Of a DNA stretch of 64,000 nt, positions 31,503 to 42,195 are shown in pieces. Source of the DNA: Charina bottae. Lineage: Eukaryota; Chordata; Lepidosauria; Squamata; Charinaidae. The position numbers were made by a program, and so were the translations under genes. The notes beneath the pieces were generated by a model that saw only the letters and a list, made by a program, of their open reading frames with translations, was not told the origin of the DNA and ran no database searches. The stretch lies in NCBI GenBank assembly GCA_023362775.1, contig JALMGJ010000012.1, positions 18,303,501 through 18,367,500 of the forward strand. Reading direction: 5' to 3'. How positions within the stretch are numbered: position 1 is the stretch's first letter; each line of letters opens with the position of its first letter.

Positions 31503-31680
31503 CAGAGCTTTCCAAACTGTGTGTCGTGGGCTGCAGTGTCTGGGTGTGTCGGGGCTGCTGCTGCCTCATGGCTTCCACGCAGGTCCTAGTGCCTGCCTTG
31601 TGCCCTGCTGTAAGAGTGTGTCGCGAAATGATGCATGTCTAAAAAGTGTGTCACCAACATGAAAAGTTTGGAAAGCTCTG
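31503..31680. mobile_element. non-autonomous hAT element (CTTTCCAAAC family), copy 7
   Basis: The smallest copy (178 bp) of the minisatellite-type subfamily, with a single CAGGTCCTAGTGCCTGCC unit. Ends are CAGAGCTTTCCAAAC and GTTTGGAAAGCTCTG. The perfect 8-bp duplication is CCTTACTT (31495-31502 and 31681-31688). Confidence 0.9.
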
Positions 31681-31688
31681 CCTTACTT

Positions 31689-32169
31689 CCTGAAGTCACC
31701 AAAGTCTTAATGAATGGCGGACCCCTTTCAAAGCCTAAATCAGCACCAACTTCTCATGCAATCATTGCTGATTTATAACAACATAACAGAGAGAGGCAAA
31801 GATATCTCCCCTGTACATTTGCATCACTCCTGAACTTCTTACATTGAGATTTCTAGTGATTAAGCAGCAGAAGGAAAGACAGGGATTCTTTAACCCTACT
31901 AGAACGATCCAGCAGGAAACTTTGCAGGCTAAAGCTTAGGGATAATTTTTCATCCTTACGGCTATTTCCTGAGTTTCAATAAGCAGAAGCAATTAAGAAC
32001 TGGCAAACAGCGGTAAAAGGAACCTCTTGAAAAAAAGGTTCGCAGCTATTCATTAAAATGGCAGGAATTCAGACCTGGGATACATACACCATCCGCTTAG
32101 GCTGAGCAGACCCCTTCACCGGAATGGGGTGCCCCCCAAATTAAATCAAGTGTCTGAGGCTGCCTTGGC
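31689..32169. other. unannotated sequence bordering the CpG island
   Basis: No repeat or exon recognised. GC content rises towards 32.1 kb. Confidence 0.35.
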
Positions 32170-33720
32170 CCACCCCGAATGCTGAATTCCCCCGGAGCCC
32201 TCAAAGCTTTCCCGGGAATTATGACTCACGTGGAAGCGGCGGAGCTGTCAACTTTCCAAGCCCCGGTCGGCAGTACCGGGGAGAGGGCGGGCGGGCGGTT
32301 AAACCTAAAGGCTCCCGGGGGGTGGGTCGGGGAGCAGGGAGGCGGAAGGAGGTCTCCTGCCCCTTCCTCGCGAGGAGCGCCCGGCTCCCTTCCTGCCGAG
32401 GAACTTTCCCCGCTCCCGCTGAACGAACAGCAGAATCCAAAGGTTGCCTTGAGTCGTGCAGAACAAAAGGGCGAGCGCGCGCGCCTTTAAAGCCAAGGCG
32501 CTCGCGGCGGGCTGGTTCACCTACAGAGACGTCGCCCCCTCCTGTCCAAATCGAAGGACCCCCTCTCCGCAAAAAGGGAAGAAGCCCCCTCCCTTCGCGC
32601 TCCCGTCGCCGTATCTTCCCATCAAACACGCGGGATACCCCGCTCACCTCCCGGCCACCCAGCGCCTTCCGGATGTGCTGGACCGAAATTCCCATCGTTC
32701 TTTCCACAGGCCTGGGATAATGGAAGCTGTAGTCCAAGCTACCGAAGCTAGGGCAAAGAGTACCTCCCACCTCTTATTCCCGGTAAAGCAAATCCACGGA
32801 CTCGCCACCGCCTAATTGCACCGGCTCGGGCATCTTCCTCTCCCTTCTGCCCTCCGCTCCAGCCACCTTCAGTCTTTCTCGAGGGCGGGCGAGACAATGC
32901 AGCCATTCATAGCCTCGCTCGCTCCTTCTTGGGCCGTCAAGCCCCCCCCCCTCCCAAAGAGACTCCCAGCTACAAAAGAAAAAAAAAGCAAGGAAGGCGG
33001 GGTGTGTGTGGGGAGTTTCGGGAATCCGAAGCTCAGCGAAAATCCCCAGCGAGGGAGAGCCAGCTTGTCCAAAAGTTCTCGCAAACCCCACTCACCCCAT
33101 AGAAGATTGCAGCACCCTGTTGCTAGTTGATGCCGGTTCCGGCTGCAGCGCCGCGAGCCGCCGAGCGGCGCTTTCGAAAGCAGGAGGCGGATTTGCCGCT
33201 TGCAAAATGTAAGAATCGCGTTGTTTTTCCTCCCCTCGGCGCTCGCTTCTGCTACAGGGCTGCTGCTGCTGCTGCTGCTGCTGCTCGCTCGGTCGGAGAA
33301 GCGCGCGCGCCCATTCGCTGAAGCTCGAGAATTACTTCTCGGCGTTCTAAATGCCCCGGAGTGGGCGGGCAATGACGTCACGGCGGAACCACGTGAGCAC
33401 GGCGAAAGGCGCCGCCACCGCTGCTCCGCCTCGAGGGAACCGCGTGGCGCCGGGCCTGGGGCGCTCCTCGAACAGGCTGGAGGTCGGTCACGTGGCGCTC
33501 TCACTCTCACTTTCTCTCTCGGCCCCTCTTTTTCCATTCTGTGAACTTCCCAGCTGATTGGCAGTCGGGATTGCTCTTTAGCGCCTCCGGCGGCAGGTCA
33601 GGTCTGGGAATTCGTTTTTGCGGGTGGGGTGAAAACCCCTCAACCCCGTTCCTCTGCTTGGGCACGCTCCTTTGGCCAGCGGTCATCTTGCGCAGAGGTC
33701 GCTTTAAATCCATTTGCCTA
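32170..33720 (-). promoter_or_regulatory. RAI14: CpG island, probable RAI14 promoter and 5' UTR region
   Basis: Dense CpG with GC-rich composition for about 1.5 kb in an otherwise AT-rich, CpG-poor window. Visible sites: CRE TGACGTCA at 33373-33380; GC box GGGCGG at 33363-33368; E-boxes CACGTG at 33390-33395 and 33489-33494; CCAAT (minus strand) at 33557-33561; an ETS-like CCGGAA near 33137. A GCT9 repeat lies at 33259-33285. Minus-strand donors GTGAGT are at 33090-33095 and 32223-32228, and GAG|GTGAGC at 32648. The CCAAT-CRE-donor order fits transcription leftward into the RAI14 exon. The many open frames here reflect GC content. A bidirectional promoter is possible. Confidence 0.75.
33096..33330 (-). 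other. RAI14: candidate non-coding first exon
   Basis: If transcription starts a few tens of bases left of the CRE (33373), the first exon would run leftward to the donor ATGGG|GTGAGTGGG at 33096/33095. The exact start cannot be seen. Alternative donors at 32648 and 32229 could serve alternative first exons. Inferred from promoter and donor placement only. Confidence 0.3.
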
Positions 33721-33740
33721 ATCCGATGCTGTTCAGATGA

Positions 33741-34370
33741 CTGATTGATTGATTACGTGCCATCAAGTCATCTTCGACTCCTGCTGACCACATAGATAGA
33801 TTTTCTCCATGACGATCTAATCCCTAACCTGTTCTTTCAAGTCTCCCAACGGTGCTCCCATCGCCACTGTAATTGAGTCCATCCACCTTGCCGCTGGCCG
33901 TCCTCCTCTTCTCTTTCCTTCCACCTTTCCCAACATAAGAGCTTTCTCCAGAGAGCTGGGTTCTTGCATAATGTGTCCGAAGTAGGATCATTTGAGCCTG
34001 GCCATTTGTGCCTCGAGTGAGAACTCGGGGTTGATTTGTTCAACGGATCCATCTGTCTGTTCCCTTGGCTGTCCATGGTATTCTCAGGAGTCTCCTCCAG
34101 CACCAACGTTCAAAGGTGTCAATACTCTTCCTAGCCTGCTTCTTCAAAGTCCCACTTTCGCCTCCGTAGAGCGTCAAAGGGAATATCATGGTTCTGGTCT
34201 TTGTAGGTCTTTGAATATCTTTTCCAAGGCCTTCATGGCTGCTCTACCAAGTGCTAGTCTGCGGTGGATTTCTTAGCTGCTTGTTCCTTTATTGTTGGTG
34301 GTTGATCCTACCACCACTTTGATATCTAGTTCTAGGGCTGATTGTTCTTTCTGTTCAGGTGCGTTGGAAT
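33741..34370 (-). mobile_element. RTE/Bov-B-clade LINE, ORF2 C-terminus and 3' end
   Basis: The reverse complement has AATGGCCAGGCTCAAATGAT, CACATTATGCAAGAACCCAG and GGTGGATGGACTCAATTACA, matching the plus-strand RTE copy at 57.06-57.69 kb in order (RLKLSYFGHVM-type region, then RWMDSI-type region). The 3' end is seen as TGATTGATTGATTACGTGCC on the plus strand. Frames are broken. Confidence 0.7.
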
Positions 34371-34439
34371 TAATTCCCAGTCTGGCTTCTGCCTAATTCC
34401 TCTTCTGAGCCTACCCTGGTTGATAGATTTCACTTCTGA

Positions 34440-34685
34440 GGAACTGGGAGCTAGTGCATCAGACAACTAGTTCAGGATGTCATAAGGTGCTGCACCAGAA
34501 CTCTGGAGATCCAGATTCAAGTCCACCCTCAGTCATGGAAGCTCCCCAGATGAGTTTGGGCCAAGCACATGTTAGTCCTACCTACCTCGCAGGGTTGTTG
34601 TGAGGGTAACATTGAATAGGGAGCGCTATGCACTCTGATCTCCTGCTCTGAAAGAAAGGTGGGATTGAAACCTAATGAATGAATA
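34440..34685 (+). mobile_element. MIR-like CORE-SINE remnant
   Basis: gatccagattcaagtccacc, gagtttgggccaagcacatg and ctacctcgcagggttgttgtg followed by gaatgaataaa are the tRNA-head, core and tail words of a MIR-like SINE. Confidence 0.55.
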
Positions 34686-34968
34686 AACCAGAATAATAAA
34701 TGGCTGCAAATAAACTACAAAGTTTCTTTGGTAGTACTTCCTATTTAAATCAGTAGGGATTAATTCTAAATAAACATACCTAAGACCAGGCTGCAAAAAT
34801 AACAAAAGCAGCTGATGCCATGGAAGACATTGAAATAAGAGTTCTTTGAAATTGTATGGAATGACACACAAGTGCTGATTCACCTGCAACATATGGTATT
34901 TTAAATCTGATTTATACCCTGTCTTGGAATTACAGAGAGTTGCAGAAGGCGGATGGATTTAGATCTGT

Positions 34969-35040
34969 GTTTTTCAAACTTGGCAACTTTAAGATGTGTG
35001 GACTTCAACTCCCAGAATTCCCCAGCCAGCATGCATTTAG
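34969..35040. mobile_element. half of a palindromic MITE (CAGTGTTTCTCAA family)
   Basis: gtgtttttcaaacttggcaa... cttcaactcccagaattcc, the left half of the element complete at 10460 and 47834. The right half is missing. Confidence 0.6.
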
Positions 35041-35067
35041 ATTAACATGCTTGGGGTAGACCCATTT

Positions 35068-35172
35068 GGCTGGATTCACACATTGTACTAAGCTTCATGT
35101 AAACGTTAGTCACAGTTCAGTCACAAAAAAGCTGAAGATCATTTCAGCTGGGCAGGTTCTGTGAACCCAGCC
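35068..35172. mobile_element. short inverted-end repeat (GGCTGGATTCACA)
   Basis: Ends GGCTGGATTCACA and TGTGAACCCAGCC are inverted repeats with one mismatch. A related decayed copy is at about 31170-31270. No clear target duplication. Superfamily unknown. Confidence 0.5.
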
Positions 35173-35302
35173 TATTTCTTTTTCAAGATCGTTGGGTAAC
35201 AATTGTTGGCTATGTGGTTTTTAGGGTTTGTTTTTAGATTTGTAGTGTTGGTATCTTTTCATTCCTGGTTGCTTTTATTGTGGTGATATGCTGCTACAAA
35301 CA

Positions 35303-35303
35303 C

Positions 35304-35350
<47 letters not shown>
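35303..35350. repeat. ATG/GAT microsatellite
   Basis: About 16 uninterrupted GAT triplets. Confidence 0.95.
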
Positions 35351-36439
35351 AGAAAATGCAGCTTAGAAGCATTTGAAAGAAGTAGGTATTTTATAAGTAT
35401 TGGCCTGCATGGCCCAAACCTCTATGAAATCAGTGTGTGGAATTGGTCAGGATAAACTGTATGGAATTGTTTTTAGAATTTTTAGGATTAATGTAATGTA
35501 ACACAATAGCTTCTACGTTATTATATCCGGTCATTTAATTTAAAATTTTCATATATGCTGATGGTATTCATTTTGTCACAGATGAAAAAGACGACACCCT
35601 GCCATTCCTGTAATGATTTTCGAGTTTGTTTTTGGAGCAGGTGAATTTTATCAGACATCTTCTCAAGTAGTCCAAATCTTCTTAATTAGTCCACCAAATC
35701 TTCTTAAACCAGTGTTTTCAAGTGAAAAGATCATCCAAATACTTAAAAAAGAAATTATAGATTTCATTTTACTAGCCCAGTTCTTGTTCAAAGAAGATCA
35801 GAGAGAGGCTGGCTGCCCGAGATTAACACGACTCTGTTCCTGCTTGGTTGGAAAAGATGCACTTGTTTGAATTCTTATTTCTTTCATTCTCCATCTCTCA
35901 AGAAAGATTCCTAAGCTTGGTTCACATACGGTACTGAACCATCCATTAGCCAGCCACATCATAGTTGATTTTCCTCATCAGCAGGGGATTAAGAGGCCAA
36001 ATGGGTATTTGTAAGGCTTAATAGAGTTACCCCCAACACCTGCTAAAAATTTGGTCTCTCCCAATCTGATGACATCATGGCCAAGCCTTCTGCACCTCTT
36101 GAGAGACCCCATGGAAGAAGAAAGGGCGGGGCCTTCCTACCACAAGAAAATTGCCCATGCTTTTATCTAGGCAGCAGCTGAGTCCACGCCGTTCCTTCAA
36201 GACAGAAATTCAAACCTGATGTGGAAAATCAGATGCAAATAAAGAATGGAATTTAACTGCAAACGTCCTCATGTAGGAAACAAAAATCAAATGCCCAGAT
36301 AGCTGAATAGCTGACTTGGTAATAACTTTTGCGAAAGAGGGTTTGGAATAGTGATTGCAGACTGAATGTGAACTAAAAGTGTTATGTGGCTGCAAAGGTG
36401 GCAAATGCTACCTTAGAATGCATTAATTAAAAAAATAAT
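35351..36439. other. unannotated sequence
   Basis: No gene or repeat recognised. The plus frame 35613-35870 (85 codons) has no domain. Confidence 0.35.
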
Positions 36440-36745
36440 AATTTAAAGGTCATGAAAAGTAGTCAGTCTATTTTGTGCTGGTCAGACCCTATCTTGAATA
36501 CTGTGTCTAGGTCGGGGACCATTAACCACACCACACATTAATAAGGATTCAGCGAAATAGGAATGGGTTCAAAGAAGGGTAGCCAAGATAATTAGGGAAC
36601 TAGAAACAAAGGCCTATGGAAGTCTGAAGAAGGGGGATCTGTTTAATCTTCAGAAAGGCAGCTGAGGGGGCATACAATCACAGTCTTCAGATACCTGAAC
36701 AAATGTCATACAGAAGCAGGTCAGGACCTGATATCCCTTATTCTA
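36440..36745 (+). mobile_element. CR1-clade LINE, ORF2 C-terminal fragment
   Basis: The sequence follows the CR1 ORF2 end: tctattttgtgctggtcagac (VRP-type), tatcttgaatactgtgtctagg (EYC), ggttcaaagaagggtagcc (VQRRA), ctatggaagtctgaag and gggggatctgtttaatcttcag (GLFSL), and acagtcttcagatacctg (FRYL). Multiple indels and stops. Not a gene. Confidence 0.7.
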
Positions 36746-36847
36746 AAGGGTGGGATATAAAATAATGGGATTTAATTCTTGTTGTTCCTCTGTTCCCAGA
36801 TCCACCAGAAATGTTGTCTGACACAAGATGCATATGCGTACAACAAC

Positions 36848-36952
36848 CTTCCCTCAACCTGCTTCCCTCCAGACATGTTGGACTTCAGTCCCCAGAATCC
36901 CAATCCACTGTGGCCGACACCTCTGGAGGGCATCAGGTGGGGAAAGGTGGTC
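36848..36952. mobile_element. palindromic hAT-like MITE, worn
   Basis: cctccagacatgttggacttc... against ...cacctctggagggcatcagg are loosely inverted, with a central ccccagaatccca. This is the pattern of an old palindromic MITE also hinted at 27.24 and 28.25 kb. No duplication was identified. Confidence 0.4.
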
Positions 36953-37081
36953 CCGTGCAGACGTATTGCACGTCCCTCCTCGTTTCAGAAACCACAACCC
37001 TGACAAGCCTTCCCTTATCTTTAATATTTGTTTGGAAGCCCTAAGCTTGTCAGCGCTCTGCTCCACAAGCCTTGATGCTTC

Positions 37082-37285
37082 TCCTCTGTTGTTGTTGTTC
37101 AGTCGTTTAGTCGTGTCCGACTCTTCGTGACCTCACGGACCATAGCACGCCAGGCCTTCCTGTTCTCCACTCCCGGCGTTTACTCAAATTCATGTTCATT
37201 ACATCGGTGATGCTATCTAACCATCTCATCCTCTGCCGTCCCCTTCTCCTTTTGCCTTCCGTCTTTCCCAGCATCGTCTAAATCC
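37082..37285 (-). mobile_element. Bov-B LINE 3' end, fragment A
   Basis: CAGTCGTTTAGTCGTGTCCG, ACTCTTCGTGACCTCACGGA and the AACCATCTCATCCTCTGCCG block are the antisense of the Bov-B ORF2 C-terminus and 3' end. It is nearly identical in wording to the copy at 37.89 kb, 0.6 kb away. Truncated at both ends. Confidence 0.85.
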
Positions 37286-37889
37286 AAAATAATTGGAAAT
37301 GTCCTGTTAATTGGCATGTAATATATATTGAATATTGAAGAGATATTTGCTCACTCACATGTCATTCTGGGAGTGAGTTTGAGTATGAACAGATGTGACA
37401 CAAATCCTGGCTCCAAAATGGGTAAAAAGAATCTAATAAGGACTGGTAGATTTACACAACGCTTGCTCACACAAAAATGCAATGATAGCAAGTATATTTA
37501 CGACGTCTGATGAAACAAGCTTGAGTCATATGATGTTAATAATGATGGACTCATTCCCTGAATGGCGCTTGAGTAATTACATGCAGATTGTAGTTCTTGT
37601 TTCCTAAAGCTGCCTGCCTATGGGGATGTAAGAATATATTTTCATTTTAGGCAAGGTTATTGAAATTCATTTTTCAATCCCAGAGAAAACGTTGTCATAC
37701 CTACGTACCACCACTCCAGGTTTCAAACTTACCCACTACAGTACAGCTCAGAGTAGCATTGATTTGAAGTTACGTTTGCAGCTGGTCAATGCATTACAGA
37801 GTTTAGTTTCTTGGTACTGCTAGTTGCTCTTATCCTCACACTGATGCTGCTTTTACTTCCTTGGTACTGCAAGTGACATTAGTCCTGGG
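37286..37889. other. unannotated sequence between Bov-B copies
   Basis: No gene recognised. The boundary words tggtactgc(t/a)agt... recur at 37.81 and 37.86 kb and may be the target duplication of fragment B. Confidence 0.35.
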
Positions 37890-38185
37890 CCAATTTGTTG
37901 TCCAGTCATTTAGTCGTGTCCGACTCTTCGTGACCTCATGGACCATAGCACGCCAGGCCTTCCTGTCCTCCACTGTCTCTCGGAGTTTATTCAAATTCAT
38001 GTTCATTACATCGGTGATGCTATCTAACCATCTCATCCTCTGCCGTCCCCTTCTCCTTTTGCCTTCAGTCTTTCCCAGCATCAGGGTCTTTTCCAGTGAG
38101 TCCTCTCTTCGCATTAGGTGGCCAAAGTATTTGAGCTTCAGCTCTTCTCCTCTGAGACTTGTCCATTTATTTCTCTAGTCTGCTT
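37890..38185 (-). mobile_element. Bov-B LINE ORF2 C-terminus, fragment B
   Basis: The minus strand encodes MRREDSLEKTLMLGKTEGKR, then RGRQRMRWLDSITD, LRETVEDRKAWRAMVHEVTK and SRTRLNDWTT, the classic Bov-B/RTE ORF2 end, in an intact frame over about 75 codons. 5'-truncated. Bov-B is the LINE family known for horizontal transfer between squamates and ruminants. Confidence 0.92.
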
Positions 38186-38944
38186 TCAGTCAAATCAAAG
38201 GAAGTGAGAACTTCCTCCAGACACCCATGCGGCAATTAGAAAAACCACAACCATTCCACAACTACAGCCACACTCTGGTACCAGGGGAAGTGCATTTACC
38301 TACATAAACAATTTCAGTATTACACAGCAACCTTTTCCCAAGATCCCAGGAATGTAGTCTGCTAAGTGTAGTCTGCTATTTTCTTCATTTCAGATGGGTG
38401 TGGGGTGTTCTTTTAAAACAAAATCAACTCATTTAATTTTTAGTCTGATGCCTCAGCAATATTAATTCCCATTATATTATTTTCTACGTACTCGTACAAG
38501 ATTAGTCCAGCCAAGAAACAAATCTACAGGGTGGGGCTGGTATAATATTAAACAGAGTAAGGCAGTCATTGCAGGCTTCAGGTGCTAAGGAGATGTTGGA
38601 GGAAAGAACGACTGTACATGGCACATATCTTGTCCTATAGTTCCTAACTTAGCTGTTGCCTTTGTATGGAGGCCACATTAGAACTGGGGGGGGGGGGGAG
38701 GGAAATCACCAGTAAAGTTGCGTATGAAGATGAAATGAGTGCTGTCATCTTATTCTGTGTCTTAAATCAAGATACCTCAAACCAACCCAGGACTGTCACT
38801 TCTTCTCCCATGGTTTAAGTCCAACATCCCCACTTGTCTGCTCTGAGAATAAAGGTACTGGGCAAGAAGTCTAATTATGAATCGTTCCCATCTTGTCTAG
38901 TACTGTCTCCAGTCTGATCATGTTCAATGGCATTGCTCTGGGTT
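38186..38944. other. unannotated sequence with a G13 tract
   Basis: G13 at 38686-38698. Nothing else was recognised. Confidence 0.35.
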
Positions 38945-39560
38945 TACTCAATGGTAAGTGTCTATTGATAGAATGGTTTCCTCCTCATCCTGTTCAAAAA
39001 GCTGTCTGTTATTTTGCATATGCTGCTCTAGCTCTTTTCATCTAACCCCCATGCCTAGCATCAATTGTCCAGCTCATTTTAATGCCCGTAACCATCCACA
39101 TTGCTATTGTTCAGACACCTCACCAGGTTTGTCCATCAGTAACAGCTACTTTGAGTTCTCTGAACTCCCACTTGTGTCACCAGTAATTATATCTAACCGC
39201 CTTGTCTTCTGTTGGCCTTTTTTTAGTTGCCTTGATTTTTTCCAAGCACCAGTGACTTACCTTCATGTTATGTGTCCAAAATATTTAAGTTTTAGTTTCG
39301 TTATTAACACTTCCAGTAATTGTCTGGCTTTACTTCCTCTAGCATTAAATTATTTGTTCTTCTTGCAATCCAAGATATTCTCAGCAAGTTTCTCCAGCAC
39401 CACAATTGAAAGGAATCCGTTTTTCTTAATTCAGGCTTTCTGAATCCAGCTTTCATAGCCAAGTAACTGGGAAAACCATGGCTTTGACAATACGTAACTT
39501 TGTTGTCAGTCTTCTAAGCTTTCTTGCAGCCAGTTAAATCCTAGTATCCTCTGATGCTTA
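38945..39560 (-). mobile_element. older Bov-B/RTE LINE fragment
   Basis: tatctaaccgccttgtcttctg, ccaaaatatttaagttttag, tttctccagcaccacaattg and accatggctttgacaatac are decayed versions of the antisense Bov-B wording. The plus-strand 161-codon frame here is a chance frame in an antisense LINE. Confidence 0.65.
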
Positions 39561-39959
39561 GCCTGGGTACAGCCTGATCTAAAGAAATCCCAAGATTCCC
39601 TGCATGGTCCAGCCTCAACTGGAAGGTATAACCTCTTGGCATCATCTAGCTGAAAATCACAATCCTGTTTAGCCTACCATTTCTGAATATTTGTCATGAT
39701 TCATCAGCATCTCTTCCCATCAGCACTTGCTTTGAGCTAAAAAGATCTCCATTTGCATTTCTACAGGATGGTGAGTCAGTTCCCTTCACCTTGTTCTTGC
39801 TATGAAACAATAAGCTGCCTGTTGAATGGGAGTTCAGATATAGTCTCATGAGAACAAGATTCTTCTTGATTTCATTTACTGAGTAATGCTAGATAGGTTT
39901 CCAGGACAGTTTTCTGGTGTGTGCATTCCAATGGAGGAAGGCAAGAAGACATCCTGCTG

Positions 39960-40221
39960 CAGAGCTTTCCAAACTGTGTGTCGGGACACGTTAGTGTGTC
40001 GGCTGCAGTGTCTGGGTGTGTCGCGGCTGCTGCCGCCGCCTCCAAGCCCTGCCAGGATTCCGTGCAGGTCCTAGTGCCTGCCTTGTGCCTGGCTGCCTCC
40101 AAACCTGCTGTGATTCCACGCAGGTCCTAGTGCCTGCCTTGTGCCCTGCTGTAAGAGTGTGTCGCAAAATGATGCATGTCTAAAAAGTGTGTCACCAACA
40201 TGAAAAGTTTGGAAAGCTCTG
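39960..40221. mobile_element. non-autonomous hAT element (CTTTCCAAAC family), copy 8
   Basis: Ends CAGAGCTTTCCAAAC and GTTTGGAAAGCTCTG. The 8-bp duplication is TCCTGCTG / TCCTACTG (7 of 8). It holds two minisatellite units of the type expanded at 20 kb. Confidence 0.85.
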
Positions 40222-40394
40222 TCCTACTGTATGAGCAGGTTTCCATTTGGTATGTTCATCTCACCACTTCTCAAATGTTTAAACATGAAAAATCATCCCT
40301 TGTCTCATTACCTTTTTCAGTAAGACTCTGCATAGAAGGCTAGAAATTCACACTATTTGAATTTTGCCACAAAATCCAGCTTTAGCATCCTGAG

Positions 40395-40735
40395 ATCTTA
40401 AGAACAGTGCCTTGCTTGGTTGGACCCCTGGCCCATCTAGTCCAGCGGTCTGTTCTCACAGTGGCCAACCAACTGCCCAAGGAAGCCCACTAGTCTCCCA
40501 GCAGACGGCCTTCAGAGGCAGTCACGCTGCCAGCAGGGCTAATGACCCTTGATCCCCAGGACTTCCATGAATTGGCCCAATCCCTTTTTGCAAGCCAGCA
40601 CCACATCTTGTGGTAGCAAATTCCAAAGTTTAATTACACGTTGCGGGAAAAAAAAAATTTTAAACTCAGACAACAACTTTAGTTCCACACTTTTGGTAGC
40701 AAAAAGAGTGCATGGGCCATGTCTGGTGAAAAAGA
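40395..40735 (-). mobile_element. CR1-group LINE remnant
   Basis: gcccatctagtccagcggtctg, ttctcacagtggccaacca and gcccactagtctcccagcag, then caaattccaaagtttaatta, is wording I associate with an abundant reptile CR1-type LINE 3' region in antisense. No intact frame. Family uncertain. Confidence 0.5.
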
Positions 40736-41779
40736 AGAAGCAGAATTTTTTTCCAATCTCAGCTGACAACAGCACGAAGCACGGACCTTTTGTTCCCTTC
40801 CCTCAACCGTCAGAAACGGGTGTAAACTGTTCAGGAAGAATTCCTGGGACTTCCAGGGAATCAAATGGGACTTACTTCTGAAGAGTGCCCTAAGATCAGA
40901 CTCCGTGTTTTCATAAGTGCACAGAATGAGCACATTTATGAAAATATGCTTTATTTGTACAATGTTCATACTTGGGTTGGAGGATGGTTTTTCTAGGCAC
41001 CGAATTTGGGTTACTCCAATGCAGAATTCCGGGATATAGTTAGCTCTGACAGACCTGGCGGTTACCTTCAGTGAAAAAAAAAAATTCAAGATGCAGAAGA
41101 ATCCATATGAATTTCTATGGAAAGATTTTGCTAATGTCTATAATTTCTTGGAAAGTCCTAATTCTGCATGATTGTGTTCATACACTCTGATACTAACTGG
41201 GCAATTTGCGAGATGAACTGGAATGTCCAGTTGCCCAGAGAACAAAGCAGTTTATCCTTGGACCTCTTTGAGAAAAGGGAAACTTGATAGTTTAGTTGGG
41301 ATTCAAATGTCACATGGGGAGGTTGACTGGGAAAAGCTCCCAGGAGGGCAGGAAATTAAGGGACAGTGAACCCAGAAAGAAGGAGGCCAAAGGAAGGATG
41401 CAGTTAAGCAACAGACAGAGAAAAAACTGAATCTGAATGAAGGATAGAAAATGAGATTTAAGGTATTCTGTGTGTCAGAGGAGATGGGAACTGAAGTAAG
41501 ACAAGGCTGATCAGAGAGCATGCTCTTAGGGTGCTTAAGCGTACTAGAGGGCAAGAGATGGTTGCTGTGTGAGCCACCTAGGATCATTATATGAGATAGA
41601 TGGCCATATGGGAGGGAGGGAGGAATTTTAGGGGACTAAAAAAAAAGACCAGAAAGGGGATGAAAGCCATATTCAGGCATTTCCCAATATAAACAGTTGG
41701 GATTATATTAAAAGCACAAGCTTGTTAGATTTATATGTTCCTTTCCTCCAAAAACTCAAGGTAGGACTCCTTCTTTCAT
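40736..41779. other. unannotated sequence
   Basis: No gene recognised. Minus-strand frames at 40.68-41.09 and 41.30-41.59 kb (136 and 94 codons) have no domain. Confidence 0.35.
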
Positions 41780-41925
41780 TGTTCTCCAGAACAATAACCT
41801 TGTGAGCTAGGTTGGGCTGAAAGAGAAAGGCCCACTCCAGTGAGCGTCTGAGGATGGACTTGAACCTGGGCTCTCTCCCATCCTGGTCTAATCCTTCAAC
41901 CACTACAGCACACTGGAGCTCTTCA
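41780..41925 (-). mobile_element. MIR-like CORE-SINE remnant
   Basis: Antisense words aataaccttgtgagctaggttg and ggacttgaacctgggctctc, then cactacagcacactgg, match a MIR-like SINE. Diverged. Confidence 0.55.
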
Positions 41926-41935
41926 GCCAGTAGGG

Positions 41936-42187
41936 CAGTGCTTTCCAAAGTCCCGCCGTTGGTGACACACCGGCCGCCGTGGTGGCGTGCACGGCGGTGG
42001 CGGCCTTGTGTTTCGCGCTAAAACCCGGAAGCGCTGATGGCGCGCCGTTGCCGCTGCTGTCACCGCCGCATGCGCCACCGCCGTCGCAGCGTGCGCCATC
42101 GCAGGGGCGGTGGCGACGCGCCATCAGCACTTCCGGGTTTTGTTGCGACACACTAAAGTGTTGCAACACACAGTTTGGAAAGCTATG
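41936..42187. mobile_element. non-autonomous hAT element (CTTTCCAAAC family, GC-rich core), copy 9
   Basis: Ends CAGTGCTTTCCAAAG and GTTTGGAAAGCTATG. The 8-bp duplication is CAGTAGGG / CAGTAAGG (7 of 8). The core is made of GCCGCC/CGCCAC triplets with inverted AAACCCGGAAGCGCTGATGG and CCATCAGCACTTCCGGGTTT arms, so it can form a strong hairpin. Confidence 0.88.
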
Positions 42188-42195
42188 CAGTAAGG

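Noticed and set aside
32219..33713. Many long open frames on both strands (up to 222 codons) at 32.2-33.7 kb
   Set aside because: They overlap in all frames, are arginine/proline/serine-rich from CpG-island composition, and show no domain or splice pattern. Treated as promoter island.
38958..39443. 161-codon plus-strand frame
   Set aside because: Antisense to a decayed Bov-B-type LINE; no domain.
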